A DNA stretch of 64,000 nucleotides from Chrysomallon squamiferum (Eukaryota; Mollusca; Gastropoda; Neomphalida; Peltospiridae), in NCBI GenBank assembly GCA_012295275.1, contig CM022679.1, forward strand, positions 25,898,407-25,962,406. Direction: 5' to 3'. The notes beneath the pieces were generated by a model. It did not search any database. It was not told the origin of the DNA and worked only from the letters and a program-made list of their open reading frames with translations. The first letter of the stretch is position 1, and each line of letters opens with the position of its first letter. Of this stretch, positions 52,026 through 64,000 are shown piece by piece. Position numbers and translations under genes: made by a program.

Positions 52026-52785
52026 GGAGAATATATATAATAACGGTTAATAACGTTTTCTAATTTTTAAATAATAAATATTTTGAGAAAATCCCGTATT
52101 TTGCCACCTCTTAGTAATACATAGAAGCATGAAAACGAAAAGATTTCAAGCAATATATAGGTACTGTTTAATTCTTTTCCAGTTGTCCAAAATTGGCTTT
52201 ATGCCCAAAAATTAAAATTGCATTTCGTTTAAACCCGAGCATCTTTTGGCGCTGAACATCTTAGACGAACGTTTGGATGGATATCGCTGGATCTCCACCT
52301 GAGACTGGTCTATATCGTTTGCAGGCAACGATTCCGGCTAGTATACTCATGTAATAACAATTCTAGCTTTCATTTTCGAGTTCGCTGGTTCCATAAAAAG
52401 AACCATTTAGTTGTATATACATACATATGCAACAAGAAGAAATTCAAAATCCCTATCATAAAATCACCGACACCGAAATCTTCGGACATGTTTGAATCGA
52501 CCTAAACAGTGACCTAACGATCAGCTGATTAACACGCGACAGTTTTAGCGTAATTCAATTAAAAAAAAAATCTGTCCTAATGTAGTCAGAATGTGTGAAA
52601 CCATTTCCCTCGGATTGCTTGTTGTCACATAACATGAAAAAAAAAAAAAAATCTGTCTGTACTGAAAATGCGACCTAAATTGAGATTTGCAGACATAGTC
52701 ATGCTCCAATAAGTAATTCAACGGCATATTAATTATATCTGAATAGCTGAATTAAAGAATCCGCTCGATGCCATAAAAAAAAAAA

Positions 52786-52833
<48 letters not shown>

Positions 52834-53816
52834 AATAAATAAAATAAAAAAGTAGATGAAATTAGTATGACTCAGTTTTTTAGAAAACACTTAGAAATGA
52901 CAACGACTGACGATAGTCAGACTTTACGCCACTTTGTACTGAGATAAAAGTTGCATTGCCAGCTTAGATAAAGAGAGAGTGAGAGAGAAAAATACAATAA
53001 AAAGAAAAATTATGGCGAACGCAGGACAGTTCAGCCGAAATGTGTTCACATTTATGGAAGATTTTTTTTTCGATAATAACGCAAGAGCATAACCAGATTT
53101 CTAATACATGTTTTAAGCATAATGAACAATGTTAATCGTTCAAATATAAAGCCTATAATCAAGTGTTCCTTTTAAACATATATAATTTTATATCTTTGAA
53201 AGTATTTTGGAAACTAAATACAGCCATACATACATATACACATACATACACATATACACATAACATGCAAGACAATAACTTATATAGACTCAGATACATA
53301 TACATATATATATATATATATATATAGGCACATACAAATGCAAACACACTCATATCACACACATATTTATATATATGTATGTGTATTTAAAAAATAAAAC
53401 ACACTATCCTACAAAATGGCGACCTGTACTGCTTGACATATGTAATGTGGTAATCATATCCGAAACGCGCAAGTGTGCATATCTGCATGTTTTGTGGTAT
53501 GCAAATTTGCATGCAAATCTATTTGTGCACAGTTGCGAGTATGTATTTGTTTGTCTTGCCTGAAGGCTGGTATTTTTAATAATATTGTATCCTTACCGAT
53601 GATTTTAAATATATATTTAAATTTCACACAAACATTGGCCTTCTGGTGAAAAAACCAAAACAATCCCCCCAAAAAAAAAACACACACACTACACACACTA
53701 CACACAGCCAACAGACCACAGAGAAAACAAAACATATGAAAAACAGCCCCAAAAAACCCCATCAAACAAACAAAGATAAACACCCATAAACACAAATACG
53801 CAAATATACGCGCGCG

Positions 53817-53864
<48 letters not shown>

Positions 53865-54193
53865 TGTAATTTATATTCCACGTACCTTTTTTTCCGTCAC
53901 AGTTTGAAAGTGCAGGTTTGATCTCCAACAAAAGTCCACACAGTAAAACTGAAATGGTCACGTGACACACTGTACTTTTAACAGCATTGCTATAACGGTC
54001 ATGCGACAGCGTCCTTTTAACATCATTTAGAAGTTAGGACGTAGACCTGTATTGTGTGAACTAGCCTCGACCTGACACCAACCCAACTTAACCTCAGCTT
54101 ACTCCTTTTTATTTATCTTTCTTTTTTCTTTTTAATATGGCTACTCAAATAAAAAAATAAATAAAAAATAATAATAATTAGTTCATCAAAATA

Positions 54194-54889
54194 CAGTGGT
54201 GCCTTGATTTACAAGTTTAATTCGTTCCGTGACTGAGCTCGTAACTTAAATCTGCTCGTATATCCAATTTATTTTTCCTTAAATTAATTGAAATGCCATT
54301 AATCCGTTCCAGCCCACCACCCCCCAAATCGCCCCATTTTTTTTGGTAACTTGTTTTTAAATAAGAAAAATGTATTTATAAATGACAAATAGTGTAAAAA
54401 AAAAAAAAACAAATTAAAAAAAAAATATGATCAAAATAAAGAGAGAATGTAATTTTAACGCTTTTGGCTGGAGTTACAGCCTTTATCAACGCTTTCTGCT
54501 TCAGTATGGCACTATGCTCATACTGTCTAGCCAAATCGCCTGCATGCACATTCGCTCATATTGTTTTCTTTGGGGTTCATGCTTTAATTCAATGGACATG
54601 ATCCGATTCTTCTTCTCAACACTGTCACTTTCTTACGATCCATGGTCAGAAAAAAAAGACATTTTGCAAAATACTGCCCAAAACGCGAACACAACACTAC
54701 AGAAATGCTTCCACGGCGAGGCAACCACGTGAAGTAATCGAGTGAGACGCGGGATGCTGGCCGGACGTATCTGAAGCTCGCTCGTAACTCGGATTTTAGA
54801 TCGCAACTCAAAGCAACAATGCCACCACGGGACTGCTCGTAACTTGAAAAACTCATAAGTAGAGGTATTCATAAGACAAGGTACCACTG
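54194..54889 (-). mobile_element. pogo/Tigger-type element, internally deleted
   Basis: 696 bp with inverted ends CAGTGGTGCCTTG / CAGTGGTACCTTG and TA on both sides (54192-54193, 54890-54891). The subterminal GTTCCGTGACTGAGCTCGTAA-like sequence is typical of CENP-B/Tigger-related mariner elements. On the minus strand, from about 54640 to 54430, a broken reading frame includes MDRKKVTVLRRRI, then in another frame MSIELKHE, and later VTPAKS, resembling the N-terminal helix-turn-helix part of Tigger transposases. The rest of the transposase is missing. Non-autonomous and decayed. Confidence 0.72.
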
Positions 54890-55448
54890 TATTTTGTTGC
54901 AAAAAAAATATTTATAAAACTGAATAAAATTAAATAATTTTTGTTTATGTATGTGTACGTAAATAAGAATGACATTTTTGTGCATGCAAGTAAGATTTTT
55001 AATACCAAAGCACTGTTTAATTTTTATAATTATGATTTATCCAGAATGCAATTTATCCAAAATGCAATTTATCCAAAGTTCCTTTTAACAGAAGCTCAAA
55101 CAATGCGGGACACGTTTTTCTTTACCTTTTAGTACGAATTACAGGTAAAAGCGGTTATTGTGAAATAGATGGAGGTGTATTAGAACAACCAATTTTGACA
55201 AACAAAATATGGATTCTAAGTTTTATTGTACTAAGATTCTATTTCAGTGACGTGTCTTTCTTTAAGAGATTTATTGCTAAATGTTTAGTGAGTTTCGGTG
55301 CATATTGTATACATTAAGTCAACAGTTTTTGAAACATTCTAAAGGTTTAAGCAAGCCTGTCATGGGCACTCGGTGTTAGGTCAGAGTGTACTCTTAAAGT
55401 CACCACTGAACGAATATGGAGGCTATAATTTATTTTTATCGTATCTGT

Positions 55449-56214
55449 TTATATGTGCGAGCAGTCTGCCGTTTTGTTTAGTCCTTGTACAATAACGTCA
55501 TTGTGAGAAGATGAATGCAGATCCGGGTGCACTGCATGTTGGTTAGAATGAGGAGGGTTTGAGCGCGGATTCGATCTGCGTTCAATGGTATGAATCGACG
55601 TGATCACCGTGCGTCGTCTACGACAAAATATTCTCTTGAATTCCACCTGAAATTTCTTGTTCAGAAACGTGTATATGATCGGGTTGAAGCAACAGCTGCT
55701 GTAACCAACCAGCTGCAAGATGACAAGATTGATCCTGAATGTGGAACCGATTTTCACGAAGTCCTGATACAGCGATGCAGAAAAGAATGGAAACCACAAG
55801 ACGGTGAATTCTGCCACAAGCAGCATGAGCATTTTGATAACCTTCCGCTTCTGTTTGATGCTTCGCGCATTGTTACGCAGGTTAGGCTGGTGGATCCAAA
55901 GCCGACGAGCTATGGCTCCGTAGGTGAAAACCATGACCAAAACCGGAACGAGGTAAACGCCGATGAATATCGTAAGAGAAAATATCTTCTGGTTGTTTTT
56001 TTGTCCTTTTGGGAAGTACTCGACGCAAACGTGACTGATTCCAAGAATATTCTTAGTTTTAAAGTCCATTTTAATCATCGGCTGGATTCGCTGAAAAATA
56101 ATCTGCGGGCAGACGACGCAAAGAGAGAGCAGCCAGACGATCACTAGACCTAGAATAGCAAATCGCTTCGTGTGTATCTTTCGAGAAATTTCTGAATGAC
56201 AGATTACCAGGTAT
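55449..56214 (-). CDS. GPCR exon 2: TM4 to C-terminus
   Basis: 766 nt. Starts with the last base of the DRY Arg, YLVICHSEISRKIHTKRFAI; ends HSNQHAVHPDLHSSSHNDVI and a stop at 55449-55451. An AATAAA on the minus strand lies 15-20 nt past the stop (55429-55434). Confidence 0.92.
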
Positions 56215-57519
56215 CTGTAAAATACAGACGTTATATATTAGTCGTAAATATTTTGTCAAGATATCATTTCTGTAATAAAAGATGTTTATAAAACCAAAAA
56301 GCACAGAATGAATAAATATTTGTTGTGTTGACCAGATATGAAATTGTTATCGTTATTAAATTTGTAAAGTAAAACCGTTAAGATTAATAATATAGTATCG
56401 GAATTAAAATGACAGTGGTAACTAATTAATTAAAGTATGTATGGTTTATATCAGTGAAACTATGAAAGAGGAATAAACAAAAACATAACTTTAAAAAATA
56501 TTTACGAATTCGTCTACATTAACAAAGTTTAGGTGTATAAAACATTTAATGATATCGACATCTATATTACAAAATCTAATCTTTTTTAATTTTTCCTTTC
56601 TCTGAACGATTCAGAATTAGCACATGAAATACGTTATAAAAAATACTTACCTATCAATGGCAATGGCTGTCAGTGTTAGTATATTAGCGACAATGGTGAC
56701 AGCTTGTAGATAGGTCGTGAACTTGCAAAGGAAATCCCCCATCGTCCAGTCATTGATGACGATAGATTTGAGCTGTATGGGCATGTTAAACGTCGATATT
56801 AAAATATCACTGACTGCGAGTGACAGAATGAACAGATCCGTGAAGGATCGCACCATTCGCGCCCAGGCTATCACAAATATGACGAGAAGATTACCAAAGA
56901 AAGCCAAAAATATGATTAGAATGTAGAGCACGGTAAACGTTACTACTAGTTCATGGGAAAACGCTGGAGGCAGAAACCTGTCCTCTTTGAAACGTATTGT
57001 TAGAATTGGTAACTGATTAGGTTGTGAAGAACTTCCATTAGTAACATTTCGTCCTGTCATTGTCTGTAAAGATATTTGTCTTCTTGCTACTTTGCTTTGC
57101 ATTTTGTTTCTGGTTCTCTCTGATGACGAAAAATCTTCAGGATCCAAGACCGTGTTCTGGGAATTAGTTAACGTTGATGAACCATTGTTGCTTTTTGTAA
57201 CAGACCCCTTAAGACAACAGATGGATGAATTTTGAAGATTTTCTCCATCAGGTGCCGTTCCATTTACAAGTTTTCCTGTTGCATTTGCAGTTGGTTCTAA
57301 ATTTGAAGCACTTCTTGAAATTGTGGAATTAACTCTGATGTAATATCCTTCTGTTGTGACGAAACTTTTGTCTGTCAAACTGGCCGTGTATTTAACTCTG
57401 TTAATCCGCTTTTTGTCCAGGCCCGCTGTTGTCAATGCCGTTGATGTTGTTGAAGATGTCACAAGAACTATACTAAACAGAATTATAATAGAAAGTTTAC
57501 AGATTAAACGGTTATCCAT
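55449..57519 (-). CDS. rhodopsin-class neuropeptide GPCR, 2 exons
   Basis: Predicted 544 aa seven-transmembrane receptor, exons 57519-56651 and 56214-55449. Start chosen at the Met that opens a signal-peptide-like stretch (MDNRLICKLSIIILFSIVLV); an in-frame Met at 57606 would add 29 residues. About 185 residues of Ser/Thr-rich extracellular N-terminus carry seven N-glycosylation sequons. TM1 has GNLLVIF, TM2 LAVSDIL, TM3 begins after FLCKF and ends AIDRY (DRY intact, split by the intron), ECL2 has CVEYFPKG (disulfide partner), TM5 ends YGAIARRLW, TM6 has LWFPFF, TM7 has NPIIY. The basic Cys/Arg motif FCRRRR and a Ser/His-rich tail follow. Closest in feel to the QRFP/NPFF/trissin/orexin receptor branch; the ligand cannot be assigned from sequence alone. 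Confidence 0.92.
56651..57519 (-). CDS. GPCR exon 1: N-terminus to DRY Arg
   Basis: 869 nt, residues 1-289 and two bases of the DRY arginine. Donor GTAAGT. Sequons (numbered from this Met) at about Asn64, 79, 86, 97, 112, 158 and 161. Confidence 0.9.
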
Positions 57520-58646
57520 AATTTCGTATCCAGAGTATACCTGATTTTGTTTGTATTCAGACTTGATATTATATGAAAGATGCATATGTTTGCATACCGT
57601 CATCACAGTGATGCATTATTAATCTTTATTTTACTTTTAAATTTCTAAATCTTTTGTCTAAAAAATGAAATCAGAAAATCCTTTTCATGCAAAAACACTG
57701 GAACGTTATTTTAAATATTATTTATTTGATTATATATTTCTTTTATCAGATATTTCTTTCGGTTTTTTTTTTTTTTTTTTTTCAAGACAAATAACTATAT
57801 GCACACGTCATTGTAAATCAGTGAAACAAAGAGTAAATCCATTAAAATAGTTGTTAGTCCGTTTAGTAAAGCAGTGAAGAAATGCCTAAAACTCAGAATC
57901 ATATGACACATTCATTATTCAAATAGTTTCTGTATTATTCTTAATCTAAGCCGAACCTGAGCCAAACCCGGGCTAAGACTGAAGGTAAAATCTCTCTGAT
58001 AACATCACTAAAACTCAACTGGCAAGTGTGTTGGAACACATCTTGCTTTGTTACATGTTTAATTAACAAATGACCAAATTCAGTTTACGAAAACAGTACT
58101 GATAACAAATCTACAACTTTTATTGATGAATCACTCGAACGACAAATTAAGTACACAATACGTCACTTTCGATGTAATAAATATCAGAGTTAATTAAAGC
58201 AAGATGCTTGGCATGAAATAGTAAATTACTGCTGTGGTCTAATTTTATTGCCGTTATCAGAAATAAACTTCACCTTTACTTGACAACGTCAAAAAATAAT
58301 AAAAGCACCTCCTGACGATACGATACAGCTGCGCCTAGATACAGAAAGAGAAATGGTGCTTGTTTCTCTGAAACAAAAAAGTTAATCTAAAAGGTGAAAT
58401 CGGTGCATTTTCTTTGATCCATTGTTCTGCATTCATCGTAATCATTAATGTTGTAGCTTAAAGTTAGGATACTGATCTCAAAGATGACTGACCACATGAT
58501 CAGTTCTTTTTTGGTGTTCAGTTTGGTCTTTTTCCAGTTATTATCTGTTCTCTACGGCTTTCCTATATTTTTTTTTATTAGAGTGGAAGTTTAGTTGTAC
58601 TGTGTTCAAACCGCAAACACTTAACTGTAATAAATATATATATATT

Positions 58647-59692
58647 ACAGGGCTGGCGCCAGATTATCTGGCGCCCTAGGCAAGAGTCGCCCCCAGGAAA
58701 ATATCAGTTTCAAAATAAAGAAACAGTAAATAAGAAACAAAAATTTCAACATTTGAGCACAGACCAAGGGTAATTACATTTTTGCTTGTTACAGTCTGAC
58801 TGAATCAACCTGATTATTTGTATCCTGTATGAAATTAATCAGGATCAAAAACGACCTGAATAAAGTTGAAATTTATTTATTTATTTTACAACAAGCGTTG
58901 ATCATATGGAGATAGTTTGCCTATATGGTAGCGTCGGCCGCACGATTGTTTTCGAGCAAACTTTTTTGCCATTCGCGCATGCGCACTTGCCGTGTTGTAC
59001 ATCTACTTAGCACGATACAGTCAGTTGTTTACACTGACCGACAAAAACTTGTTCGCTTGAGTAAAATTGTTTTTTCGATTAACAAAACCTTAAGCCTAGC
59101 CGTAGAAGTTCAAGTTGGAGAGGTTCACGAAGGTATAGAAATAATAATAATACAGCCATTGGCCTAGTTCATGAATAAATACAAATCATTCGCTTATAAA
59201 GATAAAAATACGTGACGGAGAATTAGTCAATCGGACACATGTTACAGCAAAGCGATAATCGTTAAGTGAGGTATTCGAGGCAATAAATAAACCTACACAC
59301 CTCACGCTAGTACTTCTGCTTTTATTTACTTACACAAGACTAGAAGAGCATAACTTCTACCACGCTTTCGATTCAAGCGCGCTACTGATGCTTATCGCAA
59401 AAACGTGGCCAAAATCAAAATTAGCGGGGTTGTATCAAAACCCATCTTTGTACCAAATATATGAAAGCACGCAGAAATATGTCACTTAACATTAGTTCCT
59501 TGAATTGTTTTGATTCCTCCGCTAAAATAACTTTATTCGAGGAACAAGAAAAATCAATGATGAACTTTTCGTCCCTCTTTAAAATAATGCTCTGGTTAAT
59601 TATAATATTAATGACGTGGCATGGAGTAAGTGCGCATACGCAAATTTCATAAAATTCGTACAAAAAAACCCATCTCGCCAGCCCTCTACTCT
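58647..59692. mobile_element. possible hAT-like non-autonomous element
   Basis: The left end AGGGCTGGCGCC runs into a palindrome (GGCGCCAGATTATCTGGCGCC at about 58653-58673) and CCTAGGC, a pattern common at ends of hAT-type MITEs. At about 59679-59690, CGCCAGCCCT is the inverse of the left end. No clear 8 bp target duplication and no transposase was seen. Confidence 0.35.
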
Positions 59693-61209
59693 ATATACGT
59701 ACATTTACATACAATGTACATATTAACGTCAATGCAGGAAATAGTTTTAAGTTATCTCCCTTGTTCTGAACATCGTTTAGATGACGTGATATTGTACATC
59801 AGTAACCGTCAGGTTGTGATAATAGATTTCGTAAAGCATATATATTTTTAATGTATTTAAAAAAAAAAATAAAAAAAAAAAAAAAAAACAACAACAACGA
59901 CAACAAATGAACATTAAGAAAAAAGCTCATGAAAAAAAAAAAGAAGAAAAAAACAACAACAACAACAACATAAATAAACAAAACAAAAAATTCATTATTA
60001 TTTATTTAATAAGAAATTACAGAGAAGAAGAAAAGCACTAAAGAAATATTAATATACATTCAAATCAGCAAATTATCATTTAAATCTGAATGTACGAGTG
60101 TCAAAAATGCGACGCTTGTAATTTGTAGATACATTATAATTAAATGGTGAATTGTCTTTTTCGAAAATGTGGCAGCAAAATTGTATAGATGTGTGTTATA
60201 CATTAAATTCTCTACTCATTTGTCCACGGTCTTATTGTGATTAATTAATATATCGTCATACTTTTTTTACTTTTTAAACGTAGCAATTTAAGAAAATATT
60301 CTTCTTTGGCTAAATCATAATAATAATAATAATAATAATAAAATATCAGAAATTATAATAATGATGATGATGATAATGATGATGATAATAATAATAATAA
60401 TATTAAAAATAATTATTATTAAAACACCCGCTTTTTACTTATTTTTTTAATATTTTTTAATATGTTCGATATTAATATTATTTGACAATAATGTTAATGT
60501 TTTTAAGGTTATAGCATTTTTTCTTTTACATTGTAACAGATTACAGATTTCAGCATTAATGATTATAACATTAGTATCGAGATATATATGTCATAAATAG
60601 TAAAGCACTTTGTTAAGATAATATACGATTAGCTTATGATATAAAAATCGAGTGTTTTTCGTTTTTGGCGAGATATATAAAAACATCATATTCCCAGAAA
60701 TGGCTTATTTTATTTATAGTAATTGACATCTTTAAAATGATAGTAATTTGTCGGAGTTTTTTAAAAGCGAATTGTCAAAACAATGATTTATTAAACTAAA
60801 GAATAGAAAAATGCATTAAGACACTTTACTGTAGAAATATTAGCTTGTTTACAAGGATTATTATGGATCTTAGTAATAGAACCGTACAATGAAAATAAAC
60901 TCCGAAAATGCCATCTCACTTGAACAAAAATCTTTTTAAAATTTATAAAGAGATCTTTTATTCTCATTCTGGCTTTTACAAAACTCATTGACTGTTTCAC
61001 ATTCTTTTTTCATCCTATGACTAATATTCTAAATTAAGAAAGAAAGAATCAAAACTAATAACAATAAATAAATAAATAAACAACAAACAAACAAACAATC
61101 AAACCATATTAAAAATAAAATAATAAAATAAAAATTATATTGAAAAATATATATAATTAAAATATATATTTAAAAAAACAAAACAATTAAGTTCATAACT
61201 GTTTGAAAA

Positions 61210-61213
<4 letters not shown>

Positions 61214-61267
<54 letters not shown>
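61214..61267. repeat. AT microsatellite
   Basis: About 27 AT dinucleotides in the GPCR-CRIP interval. Confidence 0.95.
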
Positions 61268-61270
<3 letters not shown>

Positions 61271-61428
61271 AGTTTAAAATATTAATAAATTTTAAGACAA
61301 TAAAGACGATTATTATTTGGACTCTAAAGCTTACAGTGTAATTGGCAGTCTAGCAGAATATAGAAAGACTCTCTATATAAACAATATATTATTGCTGTTG
61401 TTGATTCTCTATTCATTTTTATTATTCT

Positions 61429-62537
<1,109 letters not shown>

Positions 62538-62566
62538 CTGAAAATGAACACAGACATGTTATTATG

Positions 62567-62680
62567 GATAAACTAGAATGCTAATGTATTATGTAAATTT
62601 GGAACATCTTAAATTAAACTAGAATGGATAAACTCGAATGCTAATGTATTATGTAAATTTGGAACATCTTAAATTAAACT
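62567..62680. repeat. 60 bp tandem duplication
   Basis: A unit containing GCTAATGTATTATGTAAATT occurs twice with an exact 60 bp period and one or two mismatches (AACTAGAATG versus AACTCGAATG). Confidence 0.93.
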
Positions 62681-63115
62681 TCAGATTGAAACACGAAGAT
62701 GGTGTAATAATCTGAGAAAACAGAAAATGTCGTATTTATCATTTTTGACAAACCTTTATATATTTAAATGTTAGAACCCAGTATTATTTAATGTGAAAAA
62801 TAGTGAAGCTCACAAATATGCGAGAGATCCATATTTATTTTAATATAATAATTTGTTTAATAGCAACATATACTGATAATTAAAGATGTTATGTCTCTAA
62901 ACAAGAACTAATTTGAGAGTTTATCAATCCGAGTTAAACTTCCACGCACGTGCATTTTAATGTTGTTATTATATATCTTCTTATGAAAGTACTGTATATA
63001 CCGTGGTCCTATAATTTATAAGAATAAAATTCATTGTCACAAACTTGGTGTGATTGATATGATAAATAATGTGTCAAAATATATCATGTGCCTTTAGTAA
63101 ATAAATGAATGAATG

Positions 63116-63151
63116 AACGAACGAACGAACGAACGAACGAACGAACGAACG
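63116..63151. repeat. GAAC tetranucleotide repeat
   Basis: About nine GAAC units bordered by GAAT and AAAT units. Confidence 0.95.
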
Positions 63152-63498
63152 AATAAATAAATAAATAATCAATTCTTTGTAATTTCAAATCAAACACACA
63201 AAAGCCAGATGAATCGTCAGAAGGAATAAATTCACTGAAAATTACTGTTATTTGACTTCCTCTTTTACAAAACTCACCCCCATTTCACCTGGTTGTACTA
63301 TAAAATTATATTTTGTACTTGTTTAACCTGACAAAGTTCACTCATTAACCAGTGACCTTGTCAAAAGGTCAAGTACAAACATGTGGAATGAACTAAAGTA
63401 GTGACATATACGTACAAACGTTTACAAGCCGAAAAAAGTACAACAGTATCGACTCCATTTCCTTTTAATTAATTAATTAATTATTACTAATTTAGTTA

Positions 63499-63518
63499 TT
63501 ATTATTATTATTATTATG

Positions 63519-63563
<45 letters not shown>

Positions 63564-63572
63564 GTTATTATT
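63499..63572. repeat. ATT microsatellite
   Basis: About 24 ATT units with a few interruptions. Confidence 0.92.
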
Positions 63573-64000
63573 TGACTGTGAAATAATACTCATTTAATGA
63601 TATGAGTTTTATTCAGAGCGCAATGAGCATTCCCCTTTTCCTGAAAAACTTGATTAACCTGTAGAAAACGGTAATCCTCTTTCGTCTGCAAAGGAAAAAA
63701 GAGAAGAAAAAAAAAAAATGAAGAAGAAAGGGAAGAAGATGAAAACAAATTCTGTTTTAAGAGAAAATATTTAGATTATATTTCTTGTTGAATTTTCACA
63801 GCATCAGAACCACTTAGAATGTTGAAAGAGGAAATCAAATAAAATAAATCGCTTGACCGGAAAACACGAACAATTGAATCTTAACAAGTAAATACCCAAA
63901 CAAAAGACGGTACATTTGCTCAGAATGTATCTGTATAAAGAAGGTGCAGACATCAGTTGGAATTATAACAAAAATGGTCAACAACGACTAGTTATAACCA

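Larger units (their letters stand above)
50860..55448. other. intergenic between AS3MT and GPCR
   Basis: Contains the AS3MT proximal promoter, a GC- and CpG-richer stretch (51340-51540), a dispersed repeat copy (51722-52025), an AAT/AAAT microsatellite (52780-52845), TA and CA arrays (53300-53330, 53818-53860), and a pogo-type element (54194-54889). No gene was recognised. Confidence 0.6.
57520..61428. other. intergenic between GPCR and CRIP gene
   Basis: GPCR upstream region. No gene recognised. Contains a possible hAT-like element near 58648-59690, A-rich/CAA stretches near 59860-59980, AAT/GAT runs (60320-60420) and a TA array (61214-61267). Confidence 0.6.
62538..64000 (-). other. CRIP intron (first exon outside window)
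   Basis: No coding exon could be supported. Holds a 60 bp tandem duplication (62567-62680), a GAAC array (63116-63151), and an ATT array (63499-63572). Confidence 0.6.

Noticed and set aside
53013-53090. Short plus-strand frame MANAGQFSRNVFTFMED
   Set aside because: Only 25 codons, no match, no splice context that could extend it.
55590-56147. 185-residue plus-strand frame opposite the GPCR
   Set aside because: Antisense shadow of GPCR exon 2, with no motif of its own.
63660-63692. A 27 nt minus-strand microexon (CCTTTGCAG-ACGAAAGAGGATT...CTACAG-GTTAAT) in the CRIP intron
   Set aside because: Splice signals look good, but CRIP proteins have no residues to fit here and it would insert nine amino acids before the LIM domain core.

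Overview
The window is animal nuclear DNA: AT-rich, dense in microsatellites, with spliceosomal genes whose exons are short and introns long. The gene set and the sequence character (very large simple-repeat-filled introns, tRNA-like SINE fragments, Tc1/mariner-pogo MITEs, an animal-type arsenite methyltransferase) suggest a lophotrochozoan, most likely a mollusc. That is an inference from style and protein similarity; nothing in the sequence names a species. No bacterial features, CRISPR arrays or rRNA genes were seen.

Layout. (1) Plus strand, 1-28951: the 3' nine-tenths of a c-Jun N-terminal kinase gene (JNK/MAPK8-10, fly basket). Nine coding exons are visible (130, 59, 139, 166, 72, 311, 64, 69 or 74 nt, and the terminal exon). 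The first coding exon or exons, with the glycine-rich loop, lie before base 1. Introns reach 13.9 kb and hold decayed tandem repeats, SINE-like pieces, a ~625 bp tandem duplication and a 284 bp MITE. (2) 28952-39226: gene-free convergent interval, probably the long 3' UTRs of two converging genes. (3) Minus strand, 42967-39227: a six-exon alpha/beta hydrolase like isoprenylcysteine methylesterase (491 aa) with a large acidic insertion. (4) Minus strand, 50859-45480: a nine-exon arsenite methyltransferase (AS3MT) with one of its arsenic-binding cysteines replaced by glycine and a one-base frame mismatch at one splice junction. (5) 50860-55448: intergenic, with a promoter-like element, a dispersed repeat and a pogo/Tigger-derived element. 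(6) Minus strand, 57519-55449: a two-exon rhodopsin-class neuropeptide GPCR. (7) Minus strand, 62537-61429: the last three coding exons of a CRIP1-type LIM-domain protein, whose first coding exon lies beyond the window.

The genes are not an operon and have no obvious shared pathway. JNK converges on the hydrolase; the four minus-strand genes run in the same direction. The two minus-strand enzyme genes share a ~300 bp homologous sequence 0.6-0.9 kb upstream of their start codons. The points most worth checking are the tandem splice donors 5 nt apart at the JNK C-terminus, which would give two alternative tails as in vertebrate JNKs; the Cys-to-Gly change plus frame mismatch in AS3MT; the acidic insertion in the hydrolase; the overlapping CRE/E-box element near the AS3MT start; and the several families of degenerate tandem repeats in JNK introns. 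I did not find a clearly new multi-gene system.
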